From Cerina sp048266425 (GTDB lineage: Bacteria; Bacteroidota; Bacteroidia; Flavobacteriales; Flavobacteriaceae): a stretch of 64,000 nucleotides of DNA. Position 1 is the stretch's first letter. Every line of letters begins with the position of its first letter. The position numbers were made by a program, and so were the translations under genes. The stretch covers positions 1 to 64,000 of the forward strand of contig JBLWZN010000022.1 of NCBI GenBank assembly GCA_048266425.1. The letters run 5' to 3'. This document shows, piece by piece, positions 8,438-17,693 of this stretch. The notes beneath the pieces were generated by a model. The model searched no databases. It had not been told where the DNA came from and worked only from the letters and a program-made list of their open reading frames with translations.

Positions 8438-8746
8438 GGAGTACAACGTACATAGTATTAAGTAATCAGTGTAAGCGTCAAATTTTCAAAAGGCTGGGGA
8501 AGAACTAGGAACCAAGACTAGAGAAAATAGAGTATAGAAAGTAGACTAAAAAAAGTTTATAGGTTTATAGGTTTATGAGGTTAGGAATTTGGTTTTTTCA
8601 ACCATCAACCATCAACCATCAGCTAACAACCAGGAACAAAACCTGCCAACTGCAACTGAGAACTGCCAACTTCTTCCCTGTTTCGTATTTCTAGTTTCGT
8701 ATTTTTGCTTAACCCTTAACCCTTGAACTTTTACACCTGAAACCGT
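8438..8746. repeat. 309-base convergent gap filled with low-complexity stutter tracts
   Basis: No gene is visible. Successive blocks are: TTTATAGG three times (about 8558-8580), CATCAAC three times (about 8600-8620), CTGCCAACTGCAACTGAGAA, TTTCGTATTTCTAGTTTCGT, and AACCCTTAACCCTTGAAC just before the yidD stop. Each block is a different degenerate word, so this is not one satellite but a patchwork of stutters between two converging genes. Confidence 0.7.
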
Positions 8747-8971
8747 TCATGGAACGGGGTCATAGCCACTACCACCCCATGGATTACAGCTAAAAATACG
8801 TTTTACGGACAGCCAACCTCCTTTGAATAATCCGTGTTTCCTCAGGGCCTCCAAGGTGTAGTGGGAGCAGGTCGGCGTATAGCGGCAGGAAGCCGGCAGT
8901 AGGGGCGAAATAAGTAGCTGGTACAGTCTTACCAACAAAACAAAAGGTGCGATAAGGATCTTCTTTATCAT
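8747..8971 (-). CDS. yidD: Membrane protein insertion efficiency factor YidD
   Basis: YidD is a small inner-membrane-associated protein that helps YidC insert membrane proteins. The 74-residue sequence is complete and typical: an amphipathic N-terminus (APFVLLVRLYQLLISPLL), then SCRYTPTCSHY, the G-G-W core and the C-terminal NPWGGSGYDPVP. It lies 77 bases after cysS on the same strand, separated by a stutter tract. Confidence 0.95.
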   Translation of the reverse strand: MIKKILIAPFVLLVRLYQLLISPLLPASCRYTPTCSHYTLEALRKHGLFKGGWLSVKRIFSCNPWGGSGYDPVP

Positions 8972-8998
8972 TTCGCTATTTGATAGACTTTATTGTTC

Positions 8999-9050
8999 AC
9001 ATTAACAAACCTTCAACCTTAAACTTTCACCCATGAACCATTAAATCCTC
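8999..9050. repeat. Low-complexity stutter tract (ccttcaaccttaaactttcac)
   Basis: CCTTCAACCTTAAACTTTCACC and ATGAACCATTAAATCCTCAAC lie between cysS and yidD. The strand is almost free of G. Confidence 0.55.
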
Positions 9051-10527
9051 AACTCACGGTAAACGAGGTGCCTTCTTTTCCGTCCTTAAGCTGAATCCCA
9101 AGGGCCGCCAATTGGTCCCTGATTTTATCAGAGGTAGCAAAATCCTTATTGATACGGGCTTCGTTCCTCAATTGGATCAGCAGATCTACGGTCCCTGCCA
9201 GCAATTCGGAATCGGAATCGGAACTTTTGTTCTCAACGCCCAAGATATCAAAGACAAAGGCTGCCATGGTTTCTTTTAGGGTAGTCTTGTCAGATTGTGT
9301 TATCCGTTCCTTCCCTTCCTTGAACAGATTAATATGTCTAACCGCCTCAAAGAGATTGGCGATCAGGACCGGGGTGTTAAAATCGTCGTTCATGGCATCG
9401 TAGCACTTCTGCTTCCATGAATCCACATCAAAATCACTTTGGGACTTTGCTTGTATGCTATCCAAGGTCTCAATGGCTTCCATCAATTTGTTGTACCCCT
9501 TTTCAGAGGCCAATAGGGCTTCGTTGCTGAGGTCCAATATGCTCGTATAGTGGGCCTGCATCATGAAAAACCTGATGACGGCTGGGGAAAACGATTTACT
9601 GAGGAATGGGTTCTCCCCCGAAAAGATTTCCAATGGCAGGATGTTGTTGCCCGTAGATTTGGCCATTTTTTTCCCGTTTAGGGTAAGCATATTGGCGTGC
9701 AGCCAATATTTTACAGGGGCATGTCCATGACTGGCCTCGGCTTGGGCAATTTCGCATTCGTGATGCGGGAATTTCAAATCCATTCCTCCCCCATGGATAT
9801 CGAACGTTTCACCTAAGTATTTGGAACTCATGGCGGTACATTCCAAGTGCCATCCGGGGAATCCTTCCCCCCATGGCGAGGGCCAGCGCATAATATGCTG
9901 GGTTTCCGCTTTTTTCCATAGGGCAAAATCCTGGGGGCTTCTTTTTTCGTCCTGGGCGGTCAACTCTCGGGTATTGGTTATCATATCCTCCAACTTTCTG
10001 CCGCTAAGTTTTCCGTAATGGTGGGTCTCGTTGAATTTGGGTACATCAAAATAGACCGAACCGTTAATTTCATAGGCATATCCATTTTCCAGAATGTCCT
10101 TGATAATTTCTATCTGTTCAATGATATGGCCCGTTGCGGTAGGTTCAATGCTAGGGGGTAAAAAATTGAATTTTTGGAGAATATTATGAAAATCTACCGT
10201 GTAGCGCTGTACAACTTCCATGGGCTCAATCCGTTCCAAGCGGGCCTTTTTGGCTATTTTGTCCTCTCCCTCATCACCATCGCTTTCCAAATGTCCGGCA
10301 TCTGTTATGTTCCGTACGTATCTTACCTTATATCCCAAATGCAACAGATATCTGAAAATCATATCAAAGGACATAAACGTCCTGCAATTTCCAAGATGTA
10401 CATTGCTGTAGACCGTTGGCCCGCACACATACATGCCAACATAGCCTTCTGTCAGGGGTTGGAACAATTCTTTTGTGCCTGATAGGGAATTATAAACTTT
10501 TAATGCCTGATTTTGGTACAGTTTCAT
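9049..10527 (-). CDS. cysS: Cysteinyl-tRNA synthetase
   Basis: This enzyme charges tRNA-Cys in the cytoplasm. It is a class I synthetase with HLGN (44-47) as the HIGH motif, following the zinc-binding Cys in YVCGPTVYSNV. KMAKSTGN is the KMSKS loop. The WHLECTAM and GGGMDLKFPHHE segments are typical of CysS and hold the other zinc ligands. At 492 residues it is full length. It precedes yidD on the same strand. Confidence 0.97.
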   Translation of the reverse strand: MKLYQNQALKVYNSLSGTKELFQPLTEGYVGMYVCGPTVYSNVHLGNCRTFMSFDMIFRYLLHLGYKVRYVRNITDAGHLESDGDEGEDKIAKKARLERIEPMEVVQRYTVDFHNILQKFNFLPPSIEPTATGHIIEQIEIIKDILENGYAYEINGSVYFDVPKFNETHHYGKLSGRKLEDMITNTRELTAQDEKRSPQDFALWKKAETQHIMRWPSPWGEGFPGWHLECTAMSSKYLGETFDIHGGGMDLKFPHHECEIAQAEASHGHAPVKYWLHANMLTLNGKKMAKSTGNNILPLEIFSGENPFLSKSFSPAVIRFFMMQAHYTSILDLSNEALLASEKGYNKLMEAIETLDSIQAKSQSDFDVDSWKQKCYDAMNDDFNTPVLIANLFEAVRHINLFKEGKERITQSDKTTLKETMAAFVFDILGVENKSSDSDSELLAGTVDLLIQLRNEARINKDFATSDKIRDQLAALGIQLKDGKEGTSFTVS

Positions 10528-10667
10528 TCGAAAAAGTGATAATATTTATACGTTGGCAAATAAATTAAGTTGGATGGTCAATGGACATAAGGTTCAACAG
10601 ACAAGAGCCCCTTCTGGGGGATTGCCATTGGTCCTTACTCTTTTTGTCTTTCGTCCCTGTGTCACTT

Positions 10668-11348
10668 TTAAAATTTTGTTTCCAGGTTGATGTAGTCCAG
10701 AAACTCGCGCCGAATGGCTTCTTCCTTAAATTTTCCACCGTACTCTGCGGTAACGGTACTGCTCTCTATGTCCCGAATGCCACGTGAATTGACACATAAA
10801 TGTTTGGCGTCGATTACGCAGGCAACATCTTTCGTTCCCAAAACCTGCTGGAGTTCCCTGACGATTTGGATGTTCAGCCGTTCCTGTACTTGTGGCCTTT
10901 TGGCAAAGTAATCGACTATTCGGTTCATTTTGGAAAGTCCAACTACGGTTCCATTGGAGATATATGCTATATGGGCCTTGCCTATGATTGGAAGCAAATG
11001 GTGTTCACAGGTGGAATAAAGGGTGATGTTCTTTTCCACCAGCATTTCCCCGTACTGGTATTTGTTCTCGAAGGTGGAAGATTTTGGTTTTCGCTTTGGA
11101 TCTAATCCTCCGAACAATTCCTGGACGAACATTTTGGCCACCCGGTTTGGAGTTCCCTTTAGGCTATCATCTTCTAAATTAAGCCCCAAGGTGAACATGA
11201 TGTCCCGCACACTGCTCTTTATTTTTTCGATTTTTTCGATATCGGTCAGCACAAACGCGTCTGAACGCATTGGAGTTTCTTCCGAGGTGGAAACATGGCT
11301 GTTACCCATTTCCTCAAATTGTTCTTCCAGGGTATTGTCGATTTTCAT
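10668..11348 (-). CDS. folE: GTP cyclohydrolase I
   Basis: FolE converts GTP to dihydroneopterin triphosphate, the first step of tetrahydrofolate synthesis. The zinc and active-site segment STCEHHLLPIIGKAHIAYI is intact, as are the later KMNRIVDYFAKRPQVQERL and the metal Cys in VACVIDAKHLCV. The 226-residue protein has an N-terminal extension of about 40 residues that is not conserved in the family. It lies 140 bases from cysS on the same strand. A promoter candidate is at 11446. Confidence 0.95.
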   Translation of the reverse strand: MKIDNTLEEQFEEMGNSHVSTSEETPMRSDAFVLTDIEKIEKIKSSVRDIMFTLGLNLEDDSLKGTPNRVAKMFVQELFGGLDPKRKPKSSTFENKYQYGEMLVEKNITLYSTCEHHLLPIIGKAHIAYISNGTVVGLSKMNRIVDYFAKRPQVQERLNIQIVRELQQVLGTKDVACVIDAKHLCVNSRGIRDIESSTVTAEYGGKFKEEAIRREFLDYINLETKF

Positions 11349-11683
11349 TCGCTGTATAATCTGTTATTCAAATAATATAAGAGACCTATTTAAAAAACAG
11401 TATTAATTCCGTTTCCAATAGGAAAAAACAAACTTTTTAAGGGAGCAAAGATAGTCATATATATACAATTTAATGTTACAAATCCTATGATTGAGTAATA
11501 TATGACGATAAGCGGGGGCTGGTAAATCGGCTTTTCTTAGGATGATTTTTTAACCCGAAAACGGATAGGGATAAGTTCGGATTTGGAAAAGCAGCATGCA
11601 GTTTATCGATTAAAGGCATAAAATACCGATGAACTATACTATTTTCACATCCTGAGAGTTATAGCATAACTATAGTAATTTTA
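11349..11683. other. 335-base divergent intergenic region between folE and a T9SS gene
   Basis: The region is AT-rich and holds the folE promoter candidate. I see no RNA gene and no strong hairpin. A short G-rich piece (GCGGGGGCTGG at about 11513) stands out, but it has no pairing partner that I can find. Confidence 0.5.
11446..11453 (-). promoter_or_regulatory. -7 promoter box candidate for folE (TATCTTTG)
   Basis: The minus strand reads TATCTTTGC, a perfect TAnnTTTG box, about 98 bases before the folE start. This would give a 5' leader of about 90 bases. No TTTG is visible at the best spacing. Confidence 0.45.
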
Positions 11684-13105
11684 ATGTTAGCCACATATTC
11701 TATGCGAACAAGTTTTTGTTCTATCTATGTATTGCTTTTTATTGCCTTTGGGGCAACTGCGCAAAATTCCCCCGATTTAAGGACAGCCATTCCGGTTTGT
11801 GCCGATGCACCAATTAGTGGTATGGCCGATGGTAGCGGGGATATCGATGATTTTGATCCCGATGTGATAAGGGAAACCGGGTGTTTGGAAAAAGGGAGCA
11901 ATATTTCTGCGAACATAGAGCATAATACTTCTTGGTATGTATTTAGGGCAGGGACAGATGGGCAGATAGGCTTTGACCTGGAAGCCCTTTCCCCAACTGC
12001 CGAATGGGATTTTGCCCTATACGGCCCCGATGTCGATCCTGTAGATATAAGCAATGGAAACGCACAGCCGATCCGCTGTAATTACGAGGTTAACAATACG
12101 GATTTTACGGGGATCGGGGTTAACCCGGGCAACGGACAACAAGGGGAACCACCCTTAACGGCGAACCAAAACACCTACGACACTTGGCTCGATGTAAAGG
12201 CAGGTGAAATGTATTACCTGTTTATAAACAACTACAATACCAATTTTGATGGAGATCCAGAACCTTACTTGCTCACCTTTACAGGGAGTTCGGTAGATGC
12301 CGACCAGGTCAGCGCTTTGGATTGCACCCTTCGTGACGAATTTTTGGGGTTGGACATTATTGCCTGTCAAGCGGATCCGAGCATAACCTTGAGTGCGCTG
12401 CGTTCCCCTGCCGGACCGGACATACAAAGTGTAACATGGAGCGTGGATTATGGCGATGATGGTAGTATGGATGGTACCCTTCCCGGAACAGGACCTTTTG
12501 GGGGCGAACTCGTGGTACCCATGACAGTGAGCACGACCGGCCGTTACTATGTGGATATACAAACTAGTTTTGGGGCTATACAAGATGATATTCTGATAAC
12601 CGTTCACGGTACCCCGGAACTGGGGGAGGTTAAGGTGTTGGCCGATATGGCCGACAGGAACGATATAGAAATTGTTCCCGCCCAGGAAGGGGAATATGAA
12701 TATGCCATTAATGGAGGGGTATTTCAGGAATCCCCAGTTTTTTTGAACGTGCCGCCGGGAGAAAATACGGTCGTCATCAGTGATTTGAGAGGTTGTGGCA
12801 CTTCGGATTACTTTCCGTTCTTGGTGATCGGCTATCCCAAATTCTTTACCCCCAATGGGGATGGCGTACACGATGATTGGAATGTTTATGGGATCGCTGA
12901 ATTGGAGACCGCCAACATCTATATCTTTGATCGGTACGGAAAGTTATTGAAGCAATTGGACAAATCCTCCACGGGTTGGGACGGTACTTTTAATGGCCAA
13001 CCCATGCCATCGTCCGACTATTGGTTCCGGATGGAATATTCCAGGCAGGAGGAGGGGATTTTAGTAGCGCACACCTTACAAAACCACTTTACCTTGAAGC
13101 GTTAA
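11684..13105 (+). CDS. Secreted protein with T9SS type B (gliding motility-associated) C-terminal domain
   Basis: The export signal is at residues 1-26, ending ATAQ. If the start is the ATG at 11702 (MRTSFCSIYV), the signal is cleaner. The middle resembles a lectin or jelly-roll region: repeated acidic loops with NTSWYVFRAGTDG and a DxDxD-type patch. The final 85 residues (PKFFTPNGDGVHDDW... to the end) are the CHU_C/type B sorting domain that sends proteins through the type IX secretion system. The central region is not recognised as an enzyme, and adhesion is plausible. It is followed by a strong bidirectional terminator. Confidence 0.85.
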   Translation: MLATYSMRTSFCSIYVLLFIAFGATAQNSPDLRTAIPVCADAPISGMADGSGDIDDFDPDVIRETGCLEKGSNISANIEHNTSWYVFRAGTDGQIGFDLEALSPTAEWDFALYGPDVDPVDISNGNAQPIRCNYEVNNTDFTGIGVNPGNGQQGEPPLTANQNTYDTWLDVKAGEMYYLFINNYNTNFDGDPEPYLLTFTGSSVDADQVSALDCTLRDEFLGLDIIACQADPSITLSALRSPAGPDIQSVTWSVDYGDDGSMDGTLPGTGPFGGELVVPMTVSTTGRYYVDIQTSFGAIQDDILITVHGTPELGEVKVLADMADRNDIEIVPAQEGEYEYAINGGVFQESPVFLNVPPGENTVVISDLRGCGTSDYFPFLVIGYPKFFTPNGDGVHDDWNVYGIAELETANIYIFDRYGKLLKQLDKSSTGWDGTFNGQPMPSSDYWFRMEYSRQEEGILVAHTLQNHFTLKR

Positions 13106-13160
13106 ACGCCATACCCATTGCGCAATTCGCCCTTATTTATACAATTGCGGAGGAAGAATA

Positions 13161-13200
13161 AAAAAATGCCCATGAGGATTTTCCCTATGGGCATTTTTTT
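13161..13200. terminator. Bidirectional rho-independent terminator
   Basis: AAAAAATGCCCAT is followed by ATGGGCATTTTTT, separated by 13 bases. The stem has A and T tracts on both sides, so it can serve both converging genes (ending at 13105 and 13244). Confidence 0.9.
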
Positions 13201-13243
13201 TTGGATTTGATATGCTTAGCAATTATACCAGGGTACTTCCTTT

Positions 13244-13780
13244 TTAGAATTTAAAGGCGACCCCAACAGTAAAATAGGCAACCCCATAACTTAGCTCGGC
13301 ATAGGCCCCAAAATTATCCGTAAAGAAATATCGGCCACCGACAAAAGGGGTAGCTCCGAAGGTACTTCCGTAACTAGAACCATAGTTGTAATTGTTATCA
13401 TATGATAAAAAAGTGTAATTCAACATTAACCCTCCGTACACGTCCAGACCATCCACATCCAGGCCGTTAAAGTGATACGCTCCCCGCGCGCCGATGATGG
13501 TATAGTTCCATTTGGCATTATTATAATAAGAACCGTATTTGTAGGTTTTAAACCCCAAATAACCGCCCAAGCTAATTACCCCAGGACCTCCGACATCCCA
13601 GATCCCTCTTTCGTAGGCCACGCTGAACCCTGGACTTTGGGAAGGAGAGCCGTAATAGTCATAACTGCCACCAAAGCCTATTCCCGCTGTAATTACATTG
13701 GTGCCAACGTTAAATTCCTGTGCCATGGCCATAGGGGCCGTAAAAAGGAAAAATGCGAGATAAAAAATTGATTTTTTCAT
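13244..13780 (-). CDS. Small outer membrane beta-barrel protein
   Basis: The 178-residue protein has a signal peptide (residues 1-20, ending AMAQ). It then has alternating hydrophobic strands rich in Gly and Tyr (GIGFGGSYDYYG, GGLMLNYTFLSYDNNYNYG, GGRYFFTDNFGAYAELSYG) and ends in ..VGVAFKF. An aromatic C-terminal residue is typical of outer-membrane barrels. Eight strands are likely, as in OmpA/OmpX-like barrels. Function is unknown. Confidence 0.72.
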   Translation of the reverse strand: MKKSIFYLAFFLFTAPMAMAQEFNVGTNVITAGIGFGGSYDYYGSPSQSPGFSVAYERGIWDVGGPGVISLGGYLGFKTYKYGSYYNNAKWNYTIIGARGAYHFNGLDVDGLDVYGGLMLNYTFLSYDNNYNYGSSYGSTFGATPFVGGRYFFTDNFGAYAELSYGVAYFTVGVAFKF

Positions 13781-13888
13781 AATGATAGTGTTTTGTTTTT
13801 AATACTAATTTGTTAAAGGCATCACAAGGTAATAATTATTTTGAATTTTCTCCATTTTGTTTTTGGGTCGATCTGTAATTTAAGTCTA

Positions 13889-14485
13889 TCAGTTCTTACC
13901 CTTGATCCTTGGTATAAAAAATTCTCCTGCAGTGATTTTGATCGACTTATTAATGTCTGCTCCAAAGTCATACCATGTGCCTGAGAAAGTGCCTTTTATG
14001 CTCTTGTCCGTTACTTCAGTAAATATAATTTCAGATTTGGCGACTGTTGTTTCGGTTGCTTCATATACTTCCTCATCGACCACGCCAAACACTTGTTCTC
14101 CAATAATGTATGTTGAGATAAAGGTATCTGCCTTGACCTTTGCACTGCTGGCGGTGTAGTTTGTATACGGCGTGTTCAATGAGACCTCATCAATTGTGGC
14201 GATTTGGATGGCAAAATAATTATCCCCATCCTTTGCATCTTTTGTACCGATTATGCCCGATGAACGCATGTCGGGTGAATTATTTGCGTAATCACTAAAA
14301 GTTCCAATAACAACACTGGTCACATTGTCATTCGCGAAAATGACCAATCGGCCATCAGCCTTAAATTTGATATAATATTGATCACTGGTGAGCTGGTCGT
14401 CCACTGCACTGCTCTTGGAACAGCCCATTAGGGTTAGAATTAGGGCAAGGCCTAATATTCTAGGTAGAAATCGCAATAGTTTCAT
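13889..14485 (-). CDS. Small lipoprotein, paralogue of the next gene upstream
   Basis: The lipobox LILTLMGC puts the lipid Cys at about residue 22. The 198-residue protein ends with VTDKSIKGTFSG...ITAGEFFIPR. This matches the end of the neighbouring protein (ITNTNIKGTFSG...VTEGEFNVKR), so the two are tandem paralogues. The IKGTFSG...GEF ending resembles DUF6252-type flavobacterial lipoproteins, but I cannot confirm the family. The location is the outer membrane or periplasm. Function is unknown. Confidence 0.65.
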   Translation of the reverse strand: MKLLRFLPRILGLALILTLMGCSKSSAVDDQLTSDQYYIKFKADGRLVIFANDNVTSVVIGTFSDYANNSPDMRSSGIIGTKDAKDGDNYFAIQIATIDEVSLNTPYTNYTASSAKVKADTFISTYIIGEQVFGVVDEEVYEATETTVAKSEIIFTEVTDKSIKGTFSGTWYDFGADINKSIKITAGEFFIPRIKGKN

Positions 14486-14527
14486 TTTTTTTTGTTTTTT
14501 GGGTTAGTCTTTAATCTTGCTCTTATA

Positions 14528-15076
14528 TTATTGAGTTGTGCCAAGGATTGTACGTTTTACATTGAATTCGCCTTCGGTGACCTCCTCCGTTTTATTATTT
14601 TTAATATCCAGCAGCTCCCCGGAAAATGTGCCTTTTATATTGGTGTTCGTTATCTCGGAAATACTAACCATGCACGACAGGGCAACCTGTATATTTTTAG
14701 TTGCAATCCACGAGGAATGGGTATAAACTGTGGTATCGGGAGGGGAATAGCCCATATAGGCTACCGGAACCGTTTTAATGATAGTATCAGTATAAATTCT
14801 ATCTTCCTCGATGGGCGACCTTTCGCTCAAATTTATGGTAAACCCAGCTTTTCCGTCCCCACCATTTATGGTATAATGATATCGGGGATCTTGGCTTGGA
14901 CTATCAAAGGTGTAAGCGGTGGTCTCTGTAAATTGAAAGGTTTCCCCATCGATATTAAATTTCATAAAGTAACTCTCCGCTTTGGGAGAATCCTCGCTTT
15001 TTGAACAATTGGAAGTGCACAGCCCCAAAAAAATTATTATTATAAGAAAGATGTGATTGGTTTTTGATTTATGCAT
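14528..15076 (-). CDS. Small lipoprotein, paralogue of the gene at 13889
   Basis: The signal sequence ends FLGLCTSNC, with the lipid Cys near residue 24. The next part, SYFMKFNIDGETFQFTE, aligns with QYYIKFKADGRLVIFAN in its neighbour. The C-terminal IKGTFSG and EGEF motifs are shared. The protein is 182 residues. It lies 42 bases upstream of its paralogue and 20 bases downstream of a third lipoprotein gene, so the three form a probable operon. Confidence 0.65.
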   Translation of the reverse strand: MHKSKTNHIFLIIIIFLGLCTSNCSKSEDSPKAESYFMKFNIDGETFQFTETTAYTFDSPSQDPRYHYTINGGDGKAGFTINLSERSPIEEDRIYTDTIIKTVPVAYMGYSPPDTTVYTHSSWIATKNIQVALSCMVSISEITNTNIKGTFSGELLDIKNNKTEEVTEGEFNVKRTILGTTQ

Positions 15077-15096
15077 GATTCAATAATTATTGTTTT

Positions 15097-15387
15097 CTAA
15101 TCTTTACAATACCTCCCAACCAACGTTCCCCCGTCCAAACAACCCTGTTGATCTATGGTTAGAATCTGGGCACCATCGGGAATCATAAATTTTATTTTAT
15201 CCCCGGTCTTTTCAAAGGACACCTCGGTGACCGACCCCAAAAACACGATGTCCGCCCTATGACCTTCTTTTATAATAATCTTATCCATCAACGCACCCTC
15301 TTGTCCCAAATAAGTACCCTGAATGTTTGAGCATCCTGAGATTGCAAATGCTAAACATGTGATAACCAACAAAATAACTATTTTCAT
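15097..15387 (-). CDS. Small lipoprotein of unknown function
   Basis: The 96-residue protein has a lipobox at LAFAISGC (Cys about residue 19) followed by a short beta-rich body (IQGTYLGQEGALMDKIIIKEG). Two Cys near the end (QQGCLDGG, GRYCKD) may pair. It is the first gene of a probable three-gene lipoprotein operon and is divergent from the histidine kinase. Confidence 0.6.
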   Translation of the reverse strand: MKIVILLVITCLAFAISGCSNIQGTYLGQEGALMDKIIIKEGHRADIVFLGSVTEVSFEKTGDKIKFMIPDGAQILTIDQQGCLDGGTLVGRYCKD

Positions 15388-15487
15388 AATGGGTCTGCAT
15401 TGGATGTTAAATGTAGAACTGATGAAGTGGATACACTACCACGGATTATTTTTTGCAGGTACTCATTTATTATTTGCTGCAGATTCG

Positions 15488-15517
15488 TTTGTCAATGTGA
15501 ATATTTTGTTAACTTTC
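15488..15517 (+). promoter_or_regulatory. Promoter candidate for the TPR kinase
   Basis: TTTG at 15488-15491, an 18-base gap, and TAACTTTC at 15510-15517 match the Bacteroidota promoter with one mismatch. It lies 54 bases before the start codon. Confidence 0.35.
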
Positions 15518-15570
15518 ATTCGCCTATCTCCCCACTTTTTACCTCCTGACCCCAAAAATTTCGGGCAATT

Positions 15571-17672
15571 ATGAGGAAAATTATGACCCTTTGCATACTA
15601 GTTCTGTTTCCCTTCGTTGTTCCTTCCCAACAAAATAAAATCGATTCCTTAAATGTTCTGTTGCAACGGCACCCGGAAAAGGATACCGAAAGGCTAAACT
15701 TGCTCACTGACATTGCTTATGAATACCAATTTGAGGACCCAAACAAGGGACTACAAATGGCTGATGACGCAATTGCTTTGGCCAAACTTTTGGGAGAGAT
15801 TGGAAAAATGGCCAATGCCTTCTCTAGGAAGGCCAATAATTACAGTGCATTAGGAAAGGACACCTTGGCATTACAGATGTATAAAAGGGCCATCGAAATC
15901 CATAAGAATATGGGTAACCTCGACGACGAGGCACGTACTATTTTTAATATGGGCATCATTTATTTTGGATGGGCCAATTATTCTAGATCCACTGAAAATT
16001 ATAAGAAGGCGTACTCCATTTTTGAAAGGGAAAAGGACAGTTTCCATATGGCGTATATGCTCAACAGTATTGGGGTAAATCAAATGTACCTTTCCGATTA
16101 TCCCGCCGCATTGAAAAGTTATTTGACCGCAGCACGGATGTATGAGTCCATGGGATCGGAAAACACAGGAATTTATGCGGATATCCATAGAAACTTGGGT
16201 ATCCTGTACAAGAATATGGGTAAATGGGACCAGTCCCTATCCTATTATGGGAAAGCCTTGGAATACTACAAAAAAAGCGGAAATCCTACGAACGTAGCCG
16301 CGACGCTCGCCAATATGGGTGTTGTCCATGATGAAACCGATCAGCACGAAAAGGCTCTGGACCTATATAAGGAAGCGTACAAAATAAATTCAAGCGCAGG
16401 GTACAAAAGGGGCATGGCAAGTGATCTTAGTAATATCGGTGTGGTATATTCAAATTTGCTCCAATACAGGGAAGCATTGGATTATCTGGACCGATCAAAA
16501 ATGATGTATGAGGAATTAGGGGATCTCAACGCCTTGGGGGTTGTTTATCATTATTTGGGAGTAAGTTATCTTAACCTTGTGGATGATCGATCTCCCGTTT
16601 CCAATAGGTTCAAGTCCGCTGAAGAACACTTCAAAAAATCCTTGGAATACTCCCAGCAGGTGAATTCCTTGGAACATCAGGCAGAAACCTGGGAAAACAT
16701 CGCCATGATGTATCTTAAGGCAGGAAATTACAAAAGGGCATTCGAGGCCAAAAACCAATATTTGACCTTAAAGGATAGCATTGGTTCCCAATCCAAGAGG
16801 GAGGAAATCACCAAACTGGAACTGCAATACCAATTCGATAAAAGGGAAGCTGGTTTGGTGGCACAGCACGAAAAGGAACAGGCCGTTGCTCAGGCCGAGA
16901 TAGATCAGCAAAAATTGATCCGCAATATTTCAATTTTTGGCGGGGGTGGCTTGTTGATGGCAATTCTGGGGGGACTACTGCTGTATAAGCGCAAGCGCGA
17001 TGCCGTATCCCGTCAACTTGAGGCCGAATTTAAGGCTTCCGTTTCTGAAAACGAACTAAAGGCCCTTCGCGCACAGCTGAACCCTCATTTTATTTATAAT
17101 TCCCTGAATTCCATTGGGGATTATTTTTCCAGAAACGATGCGCGATCTGGTAATGATTATTTGGCCAAATTTGCCAAGTTGATGCGGCTTACCCTGGAAT
17201 ATTCTGAAAAGAAAGAAGTTACTTTGGCCGAGGATGTAAACCTGATGGAACTGTACCTCCAGATAGAAGCGCTGCGGTTGGACTATAAGTTCTCTTTTAA
17301 AATTAAGATCGATCCCCACTTGGATTCGGACAATGTTTTGGTGCCGCCAATGATCTTACAACCTTTTATAGAGAACAGTATATGGCACGGGATTTCCCCA
17401 AAGAATGGAAAGGGACATATAGGCATCGATATAAAAAAGGATGGGAATATGATACATTACATTACATTGTGGAAGATGATGGGGTAGGCATAACGGTTGG
17501 CGAGGGATCGATCGGCTCTGATAAAAATTCGTTGGGAATTAAAATCACTGAAAACAGAATTGGGATAATCAATAAGGTAAAACAAACCACCGGGACTGTC
17601 TCCATAGTAAATAGGTTGGATGGAAATGGTGTAAGGGTAGAAGTCAGACTACCACTGGAACTGGCCTTTTGA
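15571..17672 (+). pseudogene. TPR-containing LytS-type sensor histidine kinase, frameshifted by an extra ACATT unit
   Basis: The N-terminal signal (to about residue 20) is followed by about seven TPR repeats (40-400), a coiled linker, one membrane helix (about 450-472) and the His_kinase domain, with the phospho-acceptor H506 in LNPHFIYNSLNS. The ATPase domain starts at LQPFIENSIWHG. The frame breaks at 17454-17468, where ACATT occurs three times. The first frame stops at 17487, and the second continues from about 17465 to 17672 with VEDDGVGI and GIKITENRIGI (the N/G boxes). With two ACATT units the gene would read MIHYIVEDDGVG in one frame and give 698 residues. As written, ATP binding is lost. 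It is followed by its LytTR partner. Confidence 0.88.
17454..17468 (+). repeat. Pentanucleotide repeat (ACATT)x3 at the kinase frameshift
   Basis: There are three exact units in a row. Removing one restores the kinase frame exactly (2102 minus 5 is 2097, divisible by 3). The repeat codes for the N box of the ATPase domain. Confidence 0.92.
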
Positions 17673-17693
17673 TCAGACTTTTAAACGTAACAT

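Noticed and set aside
11349..11683. Possible small RNA gene upstream of folE
   Set aside because: Apart from a promoter box for folE there is no terminator and no stable fold that I could trace.
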